Shown here piece by piece: positions 18,477-27,762 of a stretch of 64,000 nucleotides of DNA (positions are counted from its first letter, which is position 1; each line of letters begins with the position of its first letter). Below the pieces are notes generated by a model. That model saw only the letters and a program-made list of their open reading frames with translations. It was not told the origin of the DNA and ran no database searches. The stretch is from Candidatus Saccharimonadota bacterium. Its GTDB lineage: Bacteria > Patescibacteriota > Saccharimonadia > Saccharimonadales > Saccharimonadaceae. The DNA is taken from NCBI GenBank assembly GCA_905372305.1, contig CAJPOP010000001.1:520278-584277 (forward strand). Reading direction: 5' to 3'. Both the position numbers and the translations under genes were made by a program.

Positions 18477-19481
18477 ATGCGTGAAGTATTTTTGTCGGAA
18501 ACTATACCGCAAAAAGACTGGCAGCAGACACCGCCGCCAGACGGCTGGGATAAAGTTGTTTGCGGCAGAATAAAAGCCGACAACGGCCTGGGTATCTATA
18601 TAGCTGATGCCCGCCAGAAAGACGACCCCAGAAAAAACGATAGAAACACGACCGTCATCTTACCCCCATGGGCGGACGGTACGTATCATAATCCTATATC
18701 CCAGGCTCGAGCGAAAGTTACCGCAGCGCTAGAGAATGGGTTAGTGATATACATAGACAATCCAGGAGTTGAGCTTGAAACGCCGCGCATGGATAAAGAT
18801 GTCCGCTGGGCGCTTTGTCAAGGCAATTTCGAACCTGGCGCCGTAAAGCAGTGGGATGCTATCAGCCAAGCACTAGACGGTGCTGGCTTGGATTTTAACG
18901 CAATTAACCGCGTTATAGGCTATTCGCTTGGCGCCCACGTTGCGGCGGCGATTGCCCGGACTGCACCGGGGGAAGTGTATCTGGATCGGCTTGATTTATG
19001 GGAAGCAGCTGGTCTTAGTAAGGATTATAAAAACGGCTTGGCTGGTTTCTGTAAATTTGTTGGCAATTTCCTGCAGCACGGCAGCGACCAATGTCCAGAG
19101 ATATTACAAATAAATCCTAATTGGGCAGCTGAACTACGCGAAATTGACCTCAAATCTACCTTAGCCAAGCTTGCTATTCGCCGAACAGCTGGGCTAGCTT
19201 GCTACCCGATAGCGATCAACCGCCATAATATTGCGAAAACAATCGTTGAGGCGAAAGGTAGGAAAGATCCCGCAATCGACGGCGATACAACGGTGACTGT
19301 CCTAAACGGTACAGAAAGCTTGATTAGTCCCAGCAATTGCAACGACCGCTTAGCACAGCGCCTAGCTCATGCCGGATTAAAGATCGCCAGATTTGAATCA
19401 GAGGGCGGCGTCCACGCCTCGCAGGATAATCTAGGCTGGTGGTCTGATGTACAGCAGCAAGTTGTCATCAGTATTTCATAG
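18477..19481 (+). CDS. Alpha/beta-hydrolase fold protein
   Basis: Protein of 334 aa. The nucleophile elbow GYSLGAHVAAAIA (GxSxG, Ser near residue 158) and a preceding strand pattern TTVILPPWADGTYHNP support an alpha/beta hydrolase. A C-terminal SEGGVHASQDN provides a plausible catalytic His. No signal peptide is seen, so the enzyme is probably cytoplasmic. Substrate cannot be told. It is a single gene between the rpoBC terminator and the rpsL leader. Confidence 0.7.
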   Translation: MREVFLSETIPQKDWQQTPPPDGWDKVVCGRIKADNGLGIYIADARQKDDPRKNDRNTTVILPPWADGTYHNPISQARAKVTAALENGLVIYIDNPGVELETPRMDKDVRWALCQGNFEPGAVKQWDAISQALDGAGLDFNAINRVIGYSLGAHVAAAIARTAPGEVYLDRLDLWEAAGLSKDYKNGLAGFCKFVGNFLQHGSDQCPEILQINPNWAAELREIDLKSTLAKLAIRRTAGLACYPIAINRHNIAKTIVEAKGRKDPAIDGDTTVTVLNGTESLISPSNCNDRLAQRLAHAGLKIARFESEGGVHASQDNLGWWSDVQQQVVISIS

Positions 19482-19559
19482 CTTCGCTGCTGGTAAAACA
19501 ACGTCTTTCGCTAACAATTTTTTAGATCTTTTTGGATAGCAATCTTACCCAAAGTGTGC

Positions 19560-19565
19560 TATAAT
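19560..19565 (+). promoter_or_regulatory. Extended -10 promoter of rpsL-rpsG
   Basis: TGcTATAAT, an extended -10, with no good -35 at 17 bp. It drives a leader of about 205 nt before rpsL. Confidence 0.65.
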
Positions 19566-19572
19566 AGAAGTA

Positions 19573-19770
19573 GAGTTTCCTCTTTTCGGGGCGCGCGGTG
19601 GTTTGAATGTGTACAGACCGAATGCTCGGCAGAAAAGGTATAGACACGGGGCGGAGTTGCTGAATCCAAACCGTAGGCGCTAAGAGAAGCTGGTTTTTGC
19701 GTGCAAAACCGCACCAGCCCACTCTGCGCTACCAGGCGAATTGCCATAAATCACTAATTCAACCAAGGAG
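19573..19770 (+). promoter_or_regulatory. Structured 5' leader of rpsL-rpsG
   Basis: The leader can form a long hairpin: GTAGGCGC (about 19673) with GCGCTAC (about 19727) outside, GCTGGT with ACCAGC inside, and TTTTGC with GCAAAA at the tip. Upstream, GGGGCGCGCGG and GACCGAATGC offer further pairing. Autogenous control by a ribosomal protein (S7 in E. coli) is a reasonable guess, but the structure does not match a leader I know. Confidence 0.5.
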
Positions 19771-19777
19771 AAATTGG

Positions 19778-20191
19778 ATGCCAACTATCAACCAATTGGT
19801 GCGCAAGCCGCGCCAAACGGCTAAGAAAAAGTCCAAGTCGCCAGCACTGGGTCGCATTCACAACGCCCTGAAAACGCGTTACTATGACCAAAATGCACCG
19901 CTCAAGCGTGGTGTATGTGTGCGTGTGACGACCAAGACGCCAAAGAAACCAAACTCAGCTTTGCGTAAAGTTGCCCGCGTGAAACTAAACAACGGCTATG
20001 AAGTCTGGGCCTACATCGGCGGTGAAGGCCATAACTTGCAGGAGCACGCTGTGGTCTTGATCCGCGGCGGCCGCGTGCCTGACCTTCCGGGTGTGCGTTA
20101 CCACATCGTCCGCGGTGCGTTGGACCTCCAGGGTGTCAACAACCGCAAGCGGGGCCGTTCGAAGTACGGTACTAAGAAAGGGGATAAGTAA
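19778..20191 (+). CDS. rpsL: 30S ribosomal protein S12
   Basis: Decoding-centre protein, 137 aa. The universally conserved loop TPKKPNSALRKVARV is intact. The second loop, normally GGRVKDLPGVRYH, reads GGRVPDLPGVRYH, so Pro101 replaces the lysine equivalent to E. coli Lys88 (Met counted), a classic streptomycin-resistance position. ATG 19778 is chosen because AAGGAG sits 7 nt upstream and the protein starts MPTINQL as in other S12 proteins; the longer in-frame ORF from 19697 reads through the leader hairpin. rpsG follows after 2 bp. Confidence 0.97.
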   Translation: MPTINQLVRKPRQTAKKKSKSPALGRIHNALKTRYYDQNAPLKRGVCVRVTTKTPKKPNSALRKVARVKLNNGYEVWAYIGGEGHNLQEHAVVLIRGGRVPDLPGVRYHIVRGALDLQGVNNRKRGRSKYGTKKGDK

Positions 20192-20193
20192 TA

Positions 20194-20673
20194 ATGCCTC
20201 GTAAAGTTACCAAGAAATTACAACGGCAACTACAGCCTGATCGCCGCTACCAAAGCGTGCTGGTGCAGCGCTTGATCAATAAGTCAATGTTGGACGGCAA
20301 AAAATTGGCGGCCGAGCGGGCTGTTTACACCGCGCTGGAAACTGCTGCCAAGAAACTGGATTCAGAAGATCCATTGGCAGTGTTTGAGAAGGCGTTGAAA
20401 AACGTCAGTCCAAACTTTGAGGTGAAGAGCCGCCGCGTCGGTGGTGCTAACTACCAGATTCCATTCCCAGTTCAGGGACATCGGCAGTTGCACTACGCGT
20501 TTAGCTGGCTGGTACAATCAGCTCGCGCTCGCAGCGGTATGCCATACTCACAGCGTTTGGCATTGGAAATCGTTGACGCCTACAACGAAGCTGGTGCTGC
20601 CTTCAAGAAGAAGGAAGACACCCACAAGATGGCCGAAGCTAACCGCGCCTTTGCGCACTTTGCTCGCGGCTAA
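20194..20673 (+). CDS. rpsG: 30S ribosomal protein S7
   Basis: Primary binding protein of the 16S rRNA 3' domain, 159 aa. Recognised from MPRKVTKKL, KSMLDGKKLAAERAVY, VGGANYQIPFPV and the C-terminal KKEDTHKMAEANRAFAHF. It is co-transcribed with rpsL (2-bp gap). In most bacteria fusA follows directly; here a protease gene with its own promoter lies between rpsG and fusA. Confidence 0.96.
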   Translation: MPRKVTKKLQRQLQPDRRYQSVLVQRLINKSMLDGKKLAAERAVYTALETAAKKLDSEDPLAVFEKALKNVSPNFEVKSRRVGGANYQIPFPVQGHRQLHYAFSWLVQSARARSGMPYSQRLALEIVDAYNEAGAAFKKKEDTHKMAEANRAFAHFARG

Positions 20674-20770
20674 TTTCGGTAAAATCTAGCTGAGAATTTC
20701 CCTGGATTAGGTTTATCTAAAATCTATATTCAAGGTAATTCAAATTTGCCGAAATAATACCGAATAAACT

Positions 20771-20809
20771 AAGAAATCGCTCTATAAAAGGGCGATTTCT
20801 TGATATAAT
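20771..20809 (+). terminator. rpsG terminator fused to the next promoter
   Basis: A perfect 10-bp stem (AAGAAATCGC, 20771-20780, with GCGATTTCTT, 20792-20801) ends two bases before the -10 TATAAT (20804-20809) of the protease gene, so the end of one unit and the start of the next share the same 40 bp. The U-tract is short. Confidence 0.65.
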
Positions 20810-20816
20810 AAAGCTT

Positions 20817-23453
20817 ATGGAACAGAAACCTACGAAAAAGCTAAAGCTCATCGCGATAATTTCAGGCGCACTATTTGTTATTTTAATAGCTGTTTGGATT
20901 TTTATCGCCACCAGACCGCAGGAAACTGGCAACGTTACGCGGACTGCCCGCCAAAAGATGAAAAACGCGCTGCTCGGCGACGGCAAATCAGGCGTTCAGA
21001 CAGTTGTCTCCAAATACGGTTTTACCGTAACATACGACACAGCGACGTTCAACGGCTCAGCGCATGAAGTTACTAAGGAGTCAAACGATAAAAAATACAG
21101 CGCAAAAACTTACAATAACGACGAATTGAAAGAATCGCGCGGCTACAACTTGGTGGAAATTGCTTTCAAGCAGGCCAGCGATGCTATCAAGGGTAAAGAC
21201 GGCAAGATATCCAGCAGGACAATCCGGCCATATTTGACAATCAACACCTCGCGCGCCCGCAACTATTTTGACCGCTCAACGATGCCGGACAAATATAAGG
21301 ATAAGAAGAAATATTCCGATTTGGACCTGCTAGCTGAAGTTGACGTTATGAAGGTAAAAGAAAAAGAACCTAACGCCAAGCTTACCGTCTCGAAAATCAC
21401 CATATCCGGCAAAGAATTCCGTAAAATCGACCAAACACTTACCTACACTAACAACGGGACTGTGTACGAAACTGGACACGCTTACAGTTATATGACCGTG
21501 CAAAACGGTCGGCCGTACTGGATGAGATTTAACGCCTACAAAGGAGTTGGCGTCGAGGATTACGTAGCGCAGTTGGAAAGAATTATCGCTGGCGTTACAT
21601 TCCAGAAACCGGACAATAAGCTACTGGTTGGCGCTAGTGAAAATACCGGCGTTGTCCTAGCCAGCTCTTCAACTAATAGCTCGCTAAACAACCAGGACAC
21701 GATGAACACGCTGGAAAACCTTGATACCGATTCAATCATCAACGTGGTCGCCAGAAACCAAATAGCAACCGTGCGGATCGCTTCCGCGCGCTGCGCCGAC
21801 ATAAAATACACTGCAGATAACGGCGCATGGCTGCAAATACAGAATGCTTGCGCTGGCGGCATCGGCAGCGGCTCGATTATAACCAACAACGGGCATGTGG
21901 CCACCAACGGGCATGTCGTCGAATGGTCAACCGACACTCTGTTTTCTAGCGCCATGTCGCAGGCTGGCGAGGATCTATGGAAGTCGTATTTCGAATTCGT
22001 CATTAATGCTGGCTATATTTCCAGAGCAGATTTAGCATCCTTGGCAGCCAAAGCTCAGGAGGGCAGTGCCGACGCCATAGCAATTATCTTCAGCCTGATT
22101 AATAAAGTTCCCGAGCATAACGTCCAAGTTGCAAACGACGAAAGCGATTACGTCGTGCAAACATCCAGCGACCCGATCCGAATCGACGGAACATACGCCC
22201 GCTACAAATGGGTAACCACCAGCACGAATTATTCGGCGAAAAAAATCGACTCCGAAGTTAATATGAAAAGCTTGCGTCTAGATATTAATAACAAAGAAAC
22301 CGATGTCGCCATTTTAAAAATCGAAGGTAACTTTCCGGCAGTCGAATTAGGCGATAGTACACTATTAGATAGCGGCGACCGGCTGACAGCAATTGGGTTT
22401 CCAGCGGTTGTTGACGACGGCCTTAACACGAAGAAAGAAAAAACCGTGCCTACGGTCACGCAGGGTAATCTGCAGCAGACAGTACTTGATGGCGGCGGAC
22501 ATAAGCTATTCCTTATGTCAACGATGATCGCCTCCGGCAATAGCGGCGGTCCAGCCTTCGATTCAAAGGGTAAGCAGGTCGGCATCAACACCTACGGCGG
22601 TGCCGCGTGCGAGGATGGAAAGAAAGGCAACTCCTGTTTCGGCAAAGGCATCGCCAGAGATATTTCCGACCTAAAAGCCATGGCTAAAAAGAACAACGTC
22701 GCCATATCGGCAGACGGCGAACTAACCAAGCTTTGGAAAGACGGCTTAGCGCAATTTGACAAGGGTAAATACTCAAAGGCCAAGGATTATTTTAGCGAGC
22801 TTAACCGCCTGTATCCTCAAAACTATCTGGTCGCCAAGCTGCTAAAAGTCTCTGAAGAAACCGCGGACGACTACGTTGACGAAGACGTGGCGAAACAATA
22901 CGGCAACTCGCCGGTCGATAATAAGAGTAATAATACTGCGCTTGTCGTGGTGGTAGTCTTAACTATTACTATCGGTTTACTGTTCATCGGTACGTCAGTC
23001 GTAGTTATCATAGTAACGTCCGACAACAAACGTAAAAAACAGGAATACGACATGCTGTACGAGGTTAATACTCAAACGCCAAAAACGCCACCGCCGCACT
23101 TCCAGAGACTATACGAGGATGAGCCTGGATACGCTAACTATTCATATCCGCAGCAGACACCAAACCAACCAACAGCCCAGCAGCCAACTTACCAGCAGAG
23201 CCCAGCCCAACAATCTGCCGGTTCGCCGCCGCAGCCGCAACCTCAACCGACTCAGCCGCTAAATACGCAGCCGCCTCAACCATTCCAGCAACCGCCAGCA
23301 CAAACACCAATGCAGCCGCCACAGCCGCCACAATACTCGCAGCCGTACCAGCAACCGCCGCAAACGCCGCCATATCCTCAGCAACAAGCATCGGCTCAAC
23401 CGCCAAACCAGCAGCAGCCGCCAATGAACGGTCCAACTGCGCCGGGAAGCTAG
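20817..23453 (+). CDS. Membrane-anchored trypsin-like (HtrA-type) serine protease with Pro/Gln-rich tail
   Basis: Protein of 878 aa. N-terminal membrane segment at about 11-32; a domain of unknown type to about 270; a trypsin-like domain with catalytic His366 (ATNGHVV), Asp496 (ETDVAIL) and Ser576 (SGNSGGPA), where His and Asp are separated by an unusually long 130 residues; a TPR-like helical pair around 640-675; a second membrane segment at about 708-733; then about 135 residues rich in Pro and Gln. Both ends would be cytoplasmic and the protease outside. No PDZ domain is seen. The tail could dock to a partner, by analogy with other low-complexity tails (inference). Leaderless start: TATAAT ends 7 nt before ATG. 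Confidence 0.8.
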   Translation: MEQKPTKKLKLIAIISGALFVILIAVWIFIATRPQETGNVTRTARQKMKNALLGDGKSGVQTVVSKYGFTVTYDTATFNGSAHEVTKESNDKKYSAKTYNNDELKESRGYNLVEIAFKQASDAIKGKDGKISSRTIRPYLTINTSRARNYFDRSTMPDKYKDKKKYSDLDLLAEVDVMKVKEKEPNAKLTVSKITISGKEFRKIDQTLTYTNNGTVYETGHAYSYMTVQNGRPYWMRFNAYKGVGVEDYVAQLERIIAGVTFQKPDNKLLVGASENTGVVLASSSTNSSLNNQDTMNTLENLDTDSIINVVARNQIATVRIASARCADIKYTADNGAWLQIQNACAGGIGSGSIITNNGHVATNGHVVEWSTDTLFSSAMSQAGEDLWKSYFEFVINAGYISRADLASLAAKAQEGSADAIAIIFSLINKVPEHNVQVANDESDYVVQTSSDPIRIDGTYARYKWVTTSTNYSAKKIDSEVNMKSLRLDINNKETDVAILKIEGNFPAVELGDSTLLDSGDRLTAIGFPAVVDDGLNTKKEKTVPTVTQGNLQQTVLDGGGHKLFLMSTMIASGNSGGPAFDSKGKQVGINTYGGAACEDGKKGNSCFGKGIARDISDLKAMAKKNNVAISADGELTKLWKDGLAQFDKGKYSKAKDYFSELNRLYPQNYLVAKLLKVSEETADDYVDEDVAKQYGNSPVDNKSNNTALVVVVVLTITIGLLFIGTSVVVIIVTSDNKRKKQEYDMLYEVNTQTPKTPPPHFQRLYEDEPGYANYSYPQQTPNQPTAQQPTYQQSPAQQSAGSPPQPQPQPTQPLNTQPPQPFQQPPAQTPMQPPQPPQYSQPYQQPPQTPPYPQQQASAQPPNQQQPPMNGPTAPGS

Positions 23454-23473
23454 AAAAACCCGCGAACATCTGC

Positions 23474-23479
23474 TATAAT
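23474..23479 (+). promoter_or_regulatory. Extended -10 promoter of fusA
   Basis: TGcTATAAT about 78 nt upstream of the fusA ATG; the leader contains AAGGAAAG as the ribosome-binding site. Confidence 0.65.
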
Positions 23480-23557
23480 CAGCAGCAAGAGTAGTTTTTT
23501 GGTGGCAAAAAATAACACTGAGAATCTCGATAAATTAACGTAACAAAGGAAAGACGA

Positions 23558-25645
23558 ATGGCAGCAAACGTTCCATTACAAAACTTTAGAAATATCGGTA
23601 TTATTGCTCACATTGACGCCGGTAAAACGACGACAACTGAGGGCATTCTATACCGCACTGGCTTGACGCATAAGATTGGCGTAGTTAAAGGCGATGGCGA
23701 TGGCGCCACCACCGACTGGATGGCTCAGGAAAAAGAGCGGGGTATTACCATTACCTCGGCAGCGGTGACCTGCTTCTGGAAAGGCCACAAAATTAATATC
23801 ATTGACACCCCAGGGCACATCGACTTTACTGCTGAAGTGGAGCGTTCGCTGCGAGTGCTCGACGGTGCAGTTACTGTGTTCGACGGTAAGATGGGCGTTG
23901 AAGCACAATCTGAAACCGTCTGGCGCCAGGCTAACAAATACGGCGTGCCGCGCATTTGCTTCGTTAATAAGATTAACCAAACCGGCGGCGACTTCTACAA
24001 ATCTCTGGAATCAATTCACAATCGCCTCAGCAAGCAAGCCTTTCCAATTCACTTGCCAATTGGTTTTGAGAAGACTATCAACGGCGTGGTTGACTTGATT
24101 GACATGAAAGCTTACACCTACGACGACTACACTGATCACGAATTGAAGGTCGGCGAAATCCCGGCTGACATGTTGGAGAAGGCGAAGAATGCCCGCAGCT
24201 TACTGGTGGAAAATGCCGTTGAAGCTGACGACGAATTGATGATGAAATTCCTTGATCAGGGTGAGGAAGCGATTACTATCGATGAACTGAAGATGGCGCT
24301 GCGCAAGCGCGTGCTGGCTGGCGACTTCTATCTGGTGACTGGCGGCGACGGCCGCGGCGTCATCGTGGAGAAGCTGCTTGACTTGATGGTTGACTTCTTG
24401 CCAAGCCCGCTGGACGTTGACGAAATTTGGGGTAAAAATCCAAAGACTGGCGACGAAGTGAGCCGCAAACCATCAGACAAAGAGCCGCTCTCAGCCCTGG
24501 CGTTTAAGATTGCTGCCGATCCGTTTGTCGGTAAATTGATTTTCGTACGCGTGTATTCTGGCGTGCTGAATTCAGGCAGCTACGTCCTGAATACCACCAC
24601 TGGCGATAAGGAGCGTATCGGCCGTATCGTGCGCATGCATGCAGACAAGCGCGAAGATATCGATAAGATTTCTGCCGGCGACATTGCCGCGGTGGTTGGC
24701 TTGAAGAATACCGGCACAGGTAACACTTTGACTGACCCGGCACACCCAATTGCCTTGGAAAGTATTGAGTTCCCAGAGCCGCCAGTTTCCATCGCCGTTG
24801 AGCCAAAGTCAAAGGCTGACCAAGAAAAAATGGCGCTGGCTTTGCAGCGTTTATCCGAGGAAGATCCAACCTTCCGCATCCACACTGATGAAGAAACCGG
24901 CCAGACCATCATGTCTGGAATGGGTGAGTTGCACTTGGATATTTTGATCGACCGCATGAAGCGCGAGTTCAAGGTTGAAGCTAACATCGGTGAGCCGCAA
25001 GTGGCCTTCCGCGAGTCAATCAAGGGCAAAGCTGAAGTTCAGGGTAAGCACGCCAAACAATCTGGTGGTCGCGGTCAGTACGGCGACGTCTGGGTACGCT
25101 TTGAGCCGAATGAGGCGGGCAAGGGCTTTGAGTTCATAGACGAGATTAAAGGCGGTGTGGTTCCTCAGGAATATCGCCCAGCTGTCATGAAGGGTATCAA
25201 GGAAACCTTGGAAGGCGGTGTGATCGCTGGCTATCCAGTGGTTGACGTCAAGGCAACTCTGTACGATGGTTCATACCACGACGTCGACTCTTCAGAACTA
25301 GCCTTCTCACTAGCAGGTTCATTGGCAGCCCGCGAGGGTATCAAACAGGCCAATCCAATCTTGCTCGAGCCGGTCATGAAAGTCGAAGTGACCACTCCAG
25401 AAGAGTTCATGGGCGACATCATCGGCGACCTGAACTCACGTCGCGGCCGCATTGACGCTATGGAAGATCTGATGGGCGGTGCCAAACTGGTCAAGGCCTT
25501 TGTACCGCTGGCAAATATGTTTGGCTACACCTCGGACATCCGCTCAATGTCGCAGGGCCGCGCAGCCAGCACCATGGAGCTAGCGCAGTACGAGGAAGTA
25601 CCGCCAAACGTGGCGCAGGAGATTATCGAAAAGCGCAGTAAATAG
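23558..25645 (+). CDS. fusA: Elongation factor G
   Basis: Translocation GTPase, 695 aa, normal length. G1 motif AHIDAGKTTT, switch I region ERGITITSAA, G3 DTPGHID, G4 NKIN, followed by domains II-V with GGRGQYGDVW and domain V MFGYTSDIRSMSQGRA. G4 is NKIN where NKMD is usual, so the specificity Asp is Asn; conservative but notable. It has its own promoter and terminator. It is separated from rpsG by the protease gene. Confidence 0.97.
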   Translation: MAANVPLQNFRNIGIIAHIDAGKTTTTEGILYRTGLTHKIGVVKGDGDGATTDWMAQEKERGITITSAAVTCFWKGHKINIIDTPGHIDFTAEVERSLRVLDGAVTVFDGKMGVEAQSETVWRQANKYGVPRICFVNKINQTGGDFYKSLESIHNRLSKQAFPIHLPIGFEKTINGVVDLIDMKAYTYDDYTDHELKVGEIPADMLEKAKNARSLLVENAVEADDELMMKFLDQGEEAITIDELKMALRKRVLAGDFYLVTGGDGRGVIVEKLLDLMVDFLPSPLDVDEIWGKNPKTGDEVSRKPSDKEPLSALAFKIAADPFVGKLIFVRVYSGVLNSGSYVLNTTTGDKERIGRIVRMHADKREDIDKISAGDIAAVVGLKNTGTGNTLTDPAHPIALESIEFPEPPVSIAVEPKSKADQEKMALALQRLSEEDPTFRIHTDEETGQTIMSGMGELHLDILIDRMKREFKVEANIGEPQVAFRESIKGKAEVQGKHAKQSGGRGQYGDVWVRFEPNEAGKGFEFIDEIKGGVVPQEYRPAVMKGIKETLEGGVIAGYPVVDVKATLYDGSYHDVDSSELAFSLAGSLAAREGIKQANPILLEPVMKVEVTTPEEFMGDIIGDLNSRRGRIDAMEDLMGGAKLVKAFVPLANMFGYTSDIRSMSQGRAASTMELAQYEEVPPNVAQEIIEKRSK

Positions 25646-25667
25646 CCGGTAAATCCGCAACAAACAA

Positions 25668-25701
25668 ATATCCCCGGAATGTTAACCTCCGGGGATATTT
25701 T
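25668..25701 (+). terminator. Terminator after fusA
   Basis: Stem ATATCCCCGG / CCGGGGATAT followed by TTTT. Lies between convergent fusA and the ThrE-like gene. Confidence 0.85.
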
Positions 25702-25747
25702 AGTGAAGCCGTGCGGGCCGCCGCGCCTACCTCTTACTGCTTACTAT

Positions 25748-27151
25748 CTACTGCTTAACTTCTTCAATCGCCTCTTGCCGAAACCTGTGAATAAGCCACC
25801 GTCGAATCGGCCGTCCAATCATATTTCCCAGCGACGCGCCAGCCGCCACCGCCAAGCCAATCATCACCGCCCTCATTAGAATCGCTAGCGCCGTCATAAA
25901 CAGCGGATCGCTCGGCGGATGTAGCACGACGCCCATCAGCCCGTTATATAGCGACAATCCCGGCACTAGCGGCACGATTCCAGCAGCGATAATTGCCATT
26001 GACGGAAATCGCCACAGCCGCGATGTCAGCACCGCCATCAAACCAATCACTGTCGCAGCGATACCGCTGGACACCACGACATCAAATCCCGCGATCAATA
26101 GCAGCCGCGAAATCCACCAACCAAACACGCCGATCAATCCGGACACGATCAGACCAGACCACCTGGCGTGATTGCCCACCGCGAAAGCCGCCGCCACGAT
26201 CAACGCCCCCAAATATTGAAGATGTTTATCCGCCAGCGACAATCGATCTGGCGTCGCCGGAAAAGTAATGCCAAATTTGGTAGCGACATACAGCCCGATC
26301 ACCACGCCGACCACGATGCCGCCAGTCGCCATAATCACTTTTAACAACCGCGCATTGGCCGTAATATAAAATTCGTCAATCGCATCCTGAAACGCGCCAA
26401 CCGTCATTAAACCCGCCACCAGCAGCACGATACCGCTAATCACTAAAAGTGTCGCATTGATATCCATCCGCAAGCCGTACATATTTGCCCAAGCAATTCC
26501 CGCCGCCGCCAACGTCGCGAAAAGCGCAGCCGAAGCCTGGGAATAAAACGTCGTCATGCCAACGCGCCACAGCCAGCGCAGCACAATCGTCGCTACAAAT
26601 CCCATGATAAACGACAGTCCAATCATCAGCAGATCGCCGTCATACATCACAATCACCCCGGCGCTAATCAATCCGCCGGAAGCACAAATCATCAGCGGCG
26701 AATGCCGTTTCGGCTGGCTAAGAATTTTCTCGACGCGCTGCTCGGCGATATGCAAAGGCAAATGCTTATTACGAATTTCCAGCGCCAGCGACTGCAGCGC
26801 CTGAATCTGCTGATAATTAGCATAATCCGGCACCATCACCCTGATCATCGTTAACGGCTCGCGGTCAACGCCGCGGTCTTGAGAAATCGTAATCAGCGTA
26901 TAGCACACATCCATATGCACCGGCCGCCGGCAATACGTCTCAGTAATACCCAGCGACAGCCGCACCACATCATGCGCCACCACGCCCATACTCAACAGCT
27001 GTTCGGCAATAGTCATCGTCAGCCGAAGCGCCCGCATATTCGGCGTCAAACTATCATCAATTTTTTCCAAACTATGCATCGGCTCGACGCTGTAAATACT
27101 AGCAATCCGCGCCAGCGACTGTGTAATAAACCGGGGAACTTTTCTTTTCAC
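25748..27151 (-). CDS. ThrE-family threonine/serine exporter-like membrane protein
   Basis: Protein of 467 aa in the two-part ThrE layout: an N-terminal soluble part (about 1-150) and two blocks of roughly five membrane helices each (about 150-300 and 310-450), matching the fused DUF1212/DUF3815 arrangement. The characteristic N-terminal segment ALRLTMTIAEQLLSMG and TVGAFQDAIDEFYITANARL in the linker support the family. Likely exports small amino acids or related solutes; substrate not established. The GTG start at 27151 is supported by a -10 TACACT 6 nt upstream on the minus strand (leaderless). Confidence 0.8.
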   Translation of the reverse strand: MKRKVPRFITQSLARIASIYSVEPMHSLEKIDDSLTPNMRALRLTMTIAEQLLSMGVVAHDVVRLSLGITETYCRRPVHMDVCYTLITISQDRGVDREPLTMIRVMVPDYANYQQIQALQSLALEIRNKHLPLHIAEQRVEKILSQPKRHSPLMICASGGLISAGVIVMYDGDLLMIGLSFIMGFVATIVLRWLWRVGMTTFYSQASAALFATLAAAGIAWANMYGLRMDINATLLVISGIVLLVAGLMTVGAFQDAIDEFYITANARLLKVIMATGGIVVGVVIGLYVATKFGITFPATPDRLSLADKHLQYLGALIVAAAFAVGNHARWSGLIVSGLIGVFGWWISRLLLIAGFDVVVSSGIAATVIGLMAVLTSRLWRFPSMAIIAAGIVPLVPGLSLYNGLMGVVLHPPSDPLFMTALAILMRAVMIGLAVAAGASLGNMIGRPIRRWLIHRFRQEAIEEVKQ

Positions 27152-27179
27152 ATATTTAGTGTAACAAATTTCTCAGCAA

Positions 27180-27245
27180 TGAAAATAGCCCGCCGAGAAA
27201 GCTCCAGCCGAGGCTGGCAAAAAGCCTCAAGGCGAACTATTTTCA
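27180..27245 (-). terminator. Large hairpin downstream of the 27274 gene
   Basis: Outer stem TGAAAATAG / CTATTTTCA (9 bp) closes a region with an inner perfect CCAGCC-ga-GGCTGG hairpin. It sits between two minus-strand genes and probably ends transcription of the upstream small gene. A related arm sequence (AAATAGCCCGC) occurs after cysS at 45548. Confidence 0.5.
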
Positions 27246-27273
27246 CGGCGAGCTTATGCCCGCTCAGAGATCA

Positions 27274-27498
27274 TCAGAGGTCCAGTATTCTCTTCTTACC
27301 GGAGGAATTCTGGCAGGAGGAGATATATACATCGAAGATCTTCCTTGCGGAAGATCCCAAGGTATAGTAAGCGACCAAGAAAGTCGCGATGCCGACGAGA
27401 GCCTTAGGTGTCTCAGACATCGAAATGACAGTGAGAGCACACATAATGAAGACGCACTGGATGATAACAAAGAGCACAGTGGTAATCTTCTCTAGCAT
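27274..27498 (-). CDS. Small two-helix membrane protein
   Basis: Protein of 74 aa starting MLEKITTVLFVIIQCVFIM, with two membrane helices (about 5-27 and 32-52) and a polar tail. Start chosen at 27498 because AAGGAG lies 7 nt upstream; a longer in-frame start at 27525 lacks such a site. A strong promoter (27578-27606) and an approximately 75-nt leader with hairpin GGGAC-ggaaga-GTCCC precede it. Function unknown. Confidence 0.6.
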   Translation of the reverse strand: MLEKITTVLFVIIQCVFIMCALTVISMSETPKALVGIATFLVAYYTLGSSARKIFDVYISSCQNSSGKKRILDL

Positions 27499-27577
27499 TG
27501 TTCTCTCCTTTCGAGAGAGATTCACTCAAAGCAGGGACTCTTCCGTCCCAGACAACTTTGGGCGAAAGCTAATATTA

Positions 27578-27606
27578 TTTATATCACGCTTGAGCGAAAA
27601 AGTCAA
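27578..27606 (-). promoter_or_regulatory. Promoter of the small membrane protein gene
   Basis: Minus strand -35 TTGACT (27606-27601), 17-bp spacer, -10 TATAAA (27583-27578). The 337-bp gap between 27498 and 27836 holds only this leader and promoter plus the divergent promoter at 27763; I see no further gene in it. Confidence 0.75.
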
Positions 27607-27762
27607 TAGTTTTTGCCAGAAAAAGTGTTTTTTCGCCAGAAAACACCGCCAAGCACAGCCATGCCCCACATGGCAAGGGTAAAATTTACCACGATTTTGC
27701 TCCGCAATCTGTTCGGCCTGTGGAAATAATCGTTATTTTGCCGTTAACCCGCCAGAAAATGC

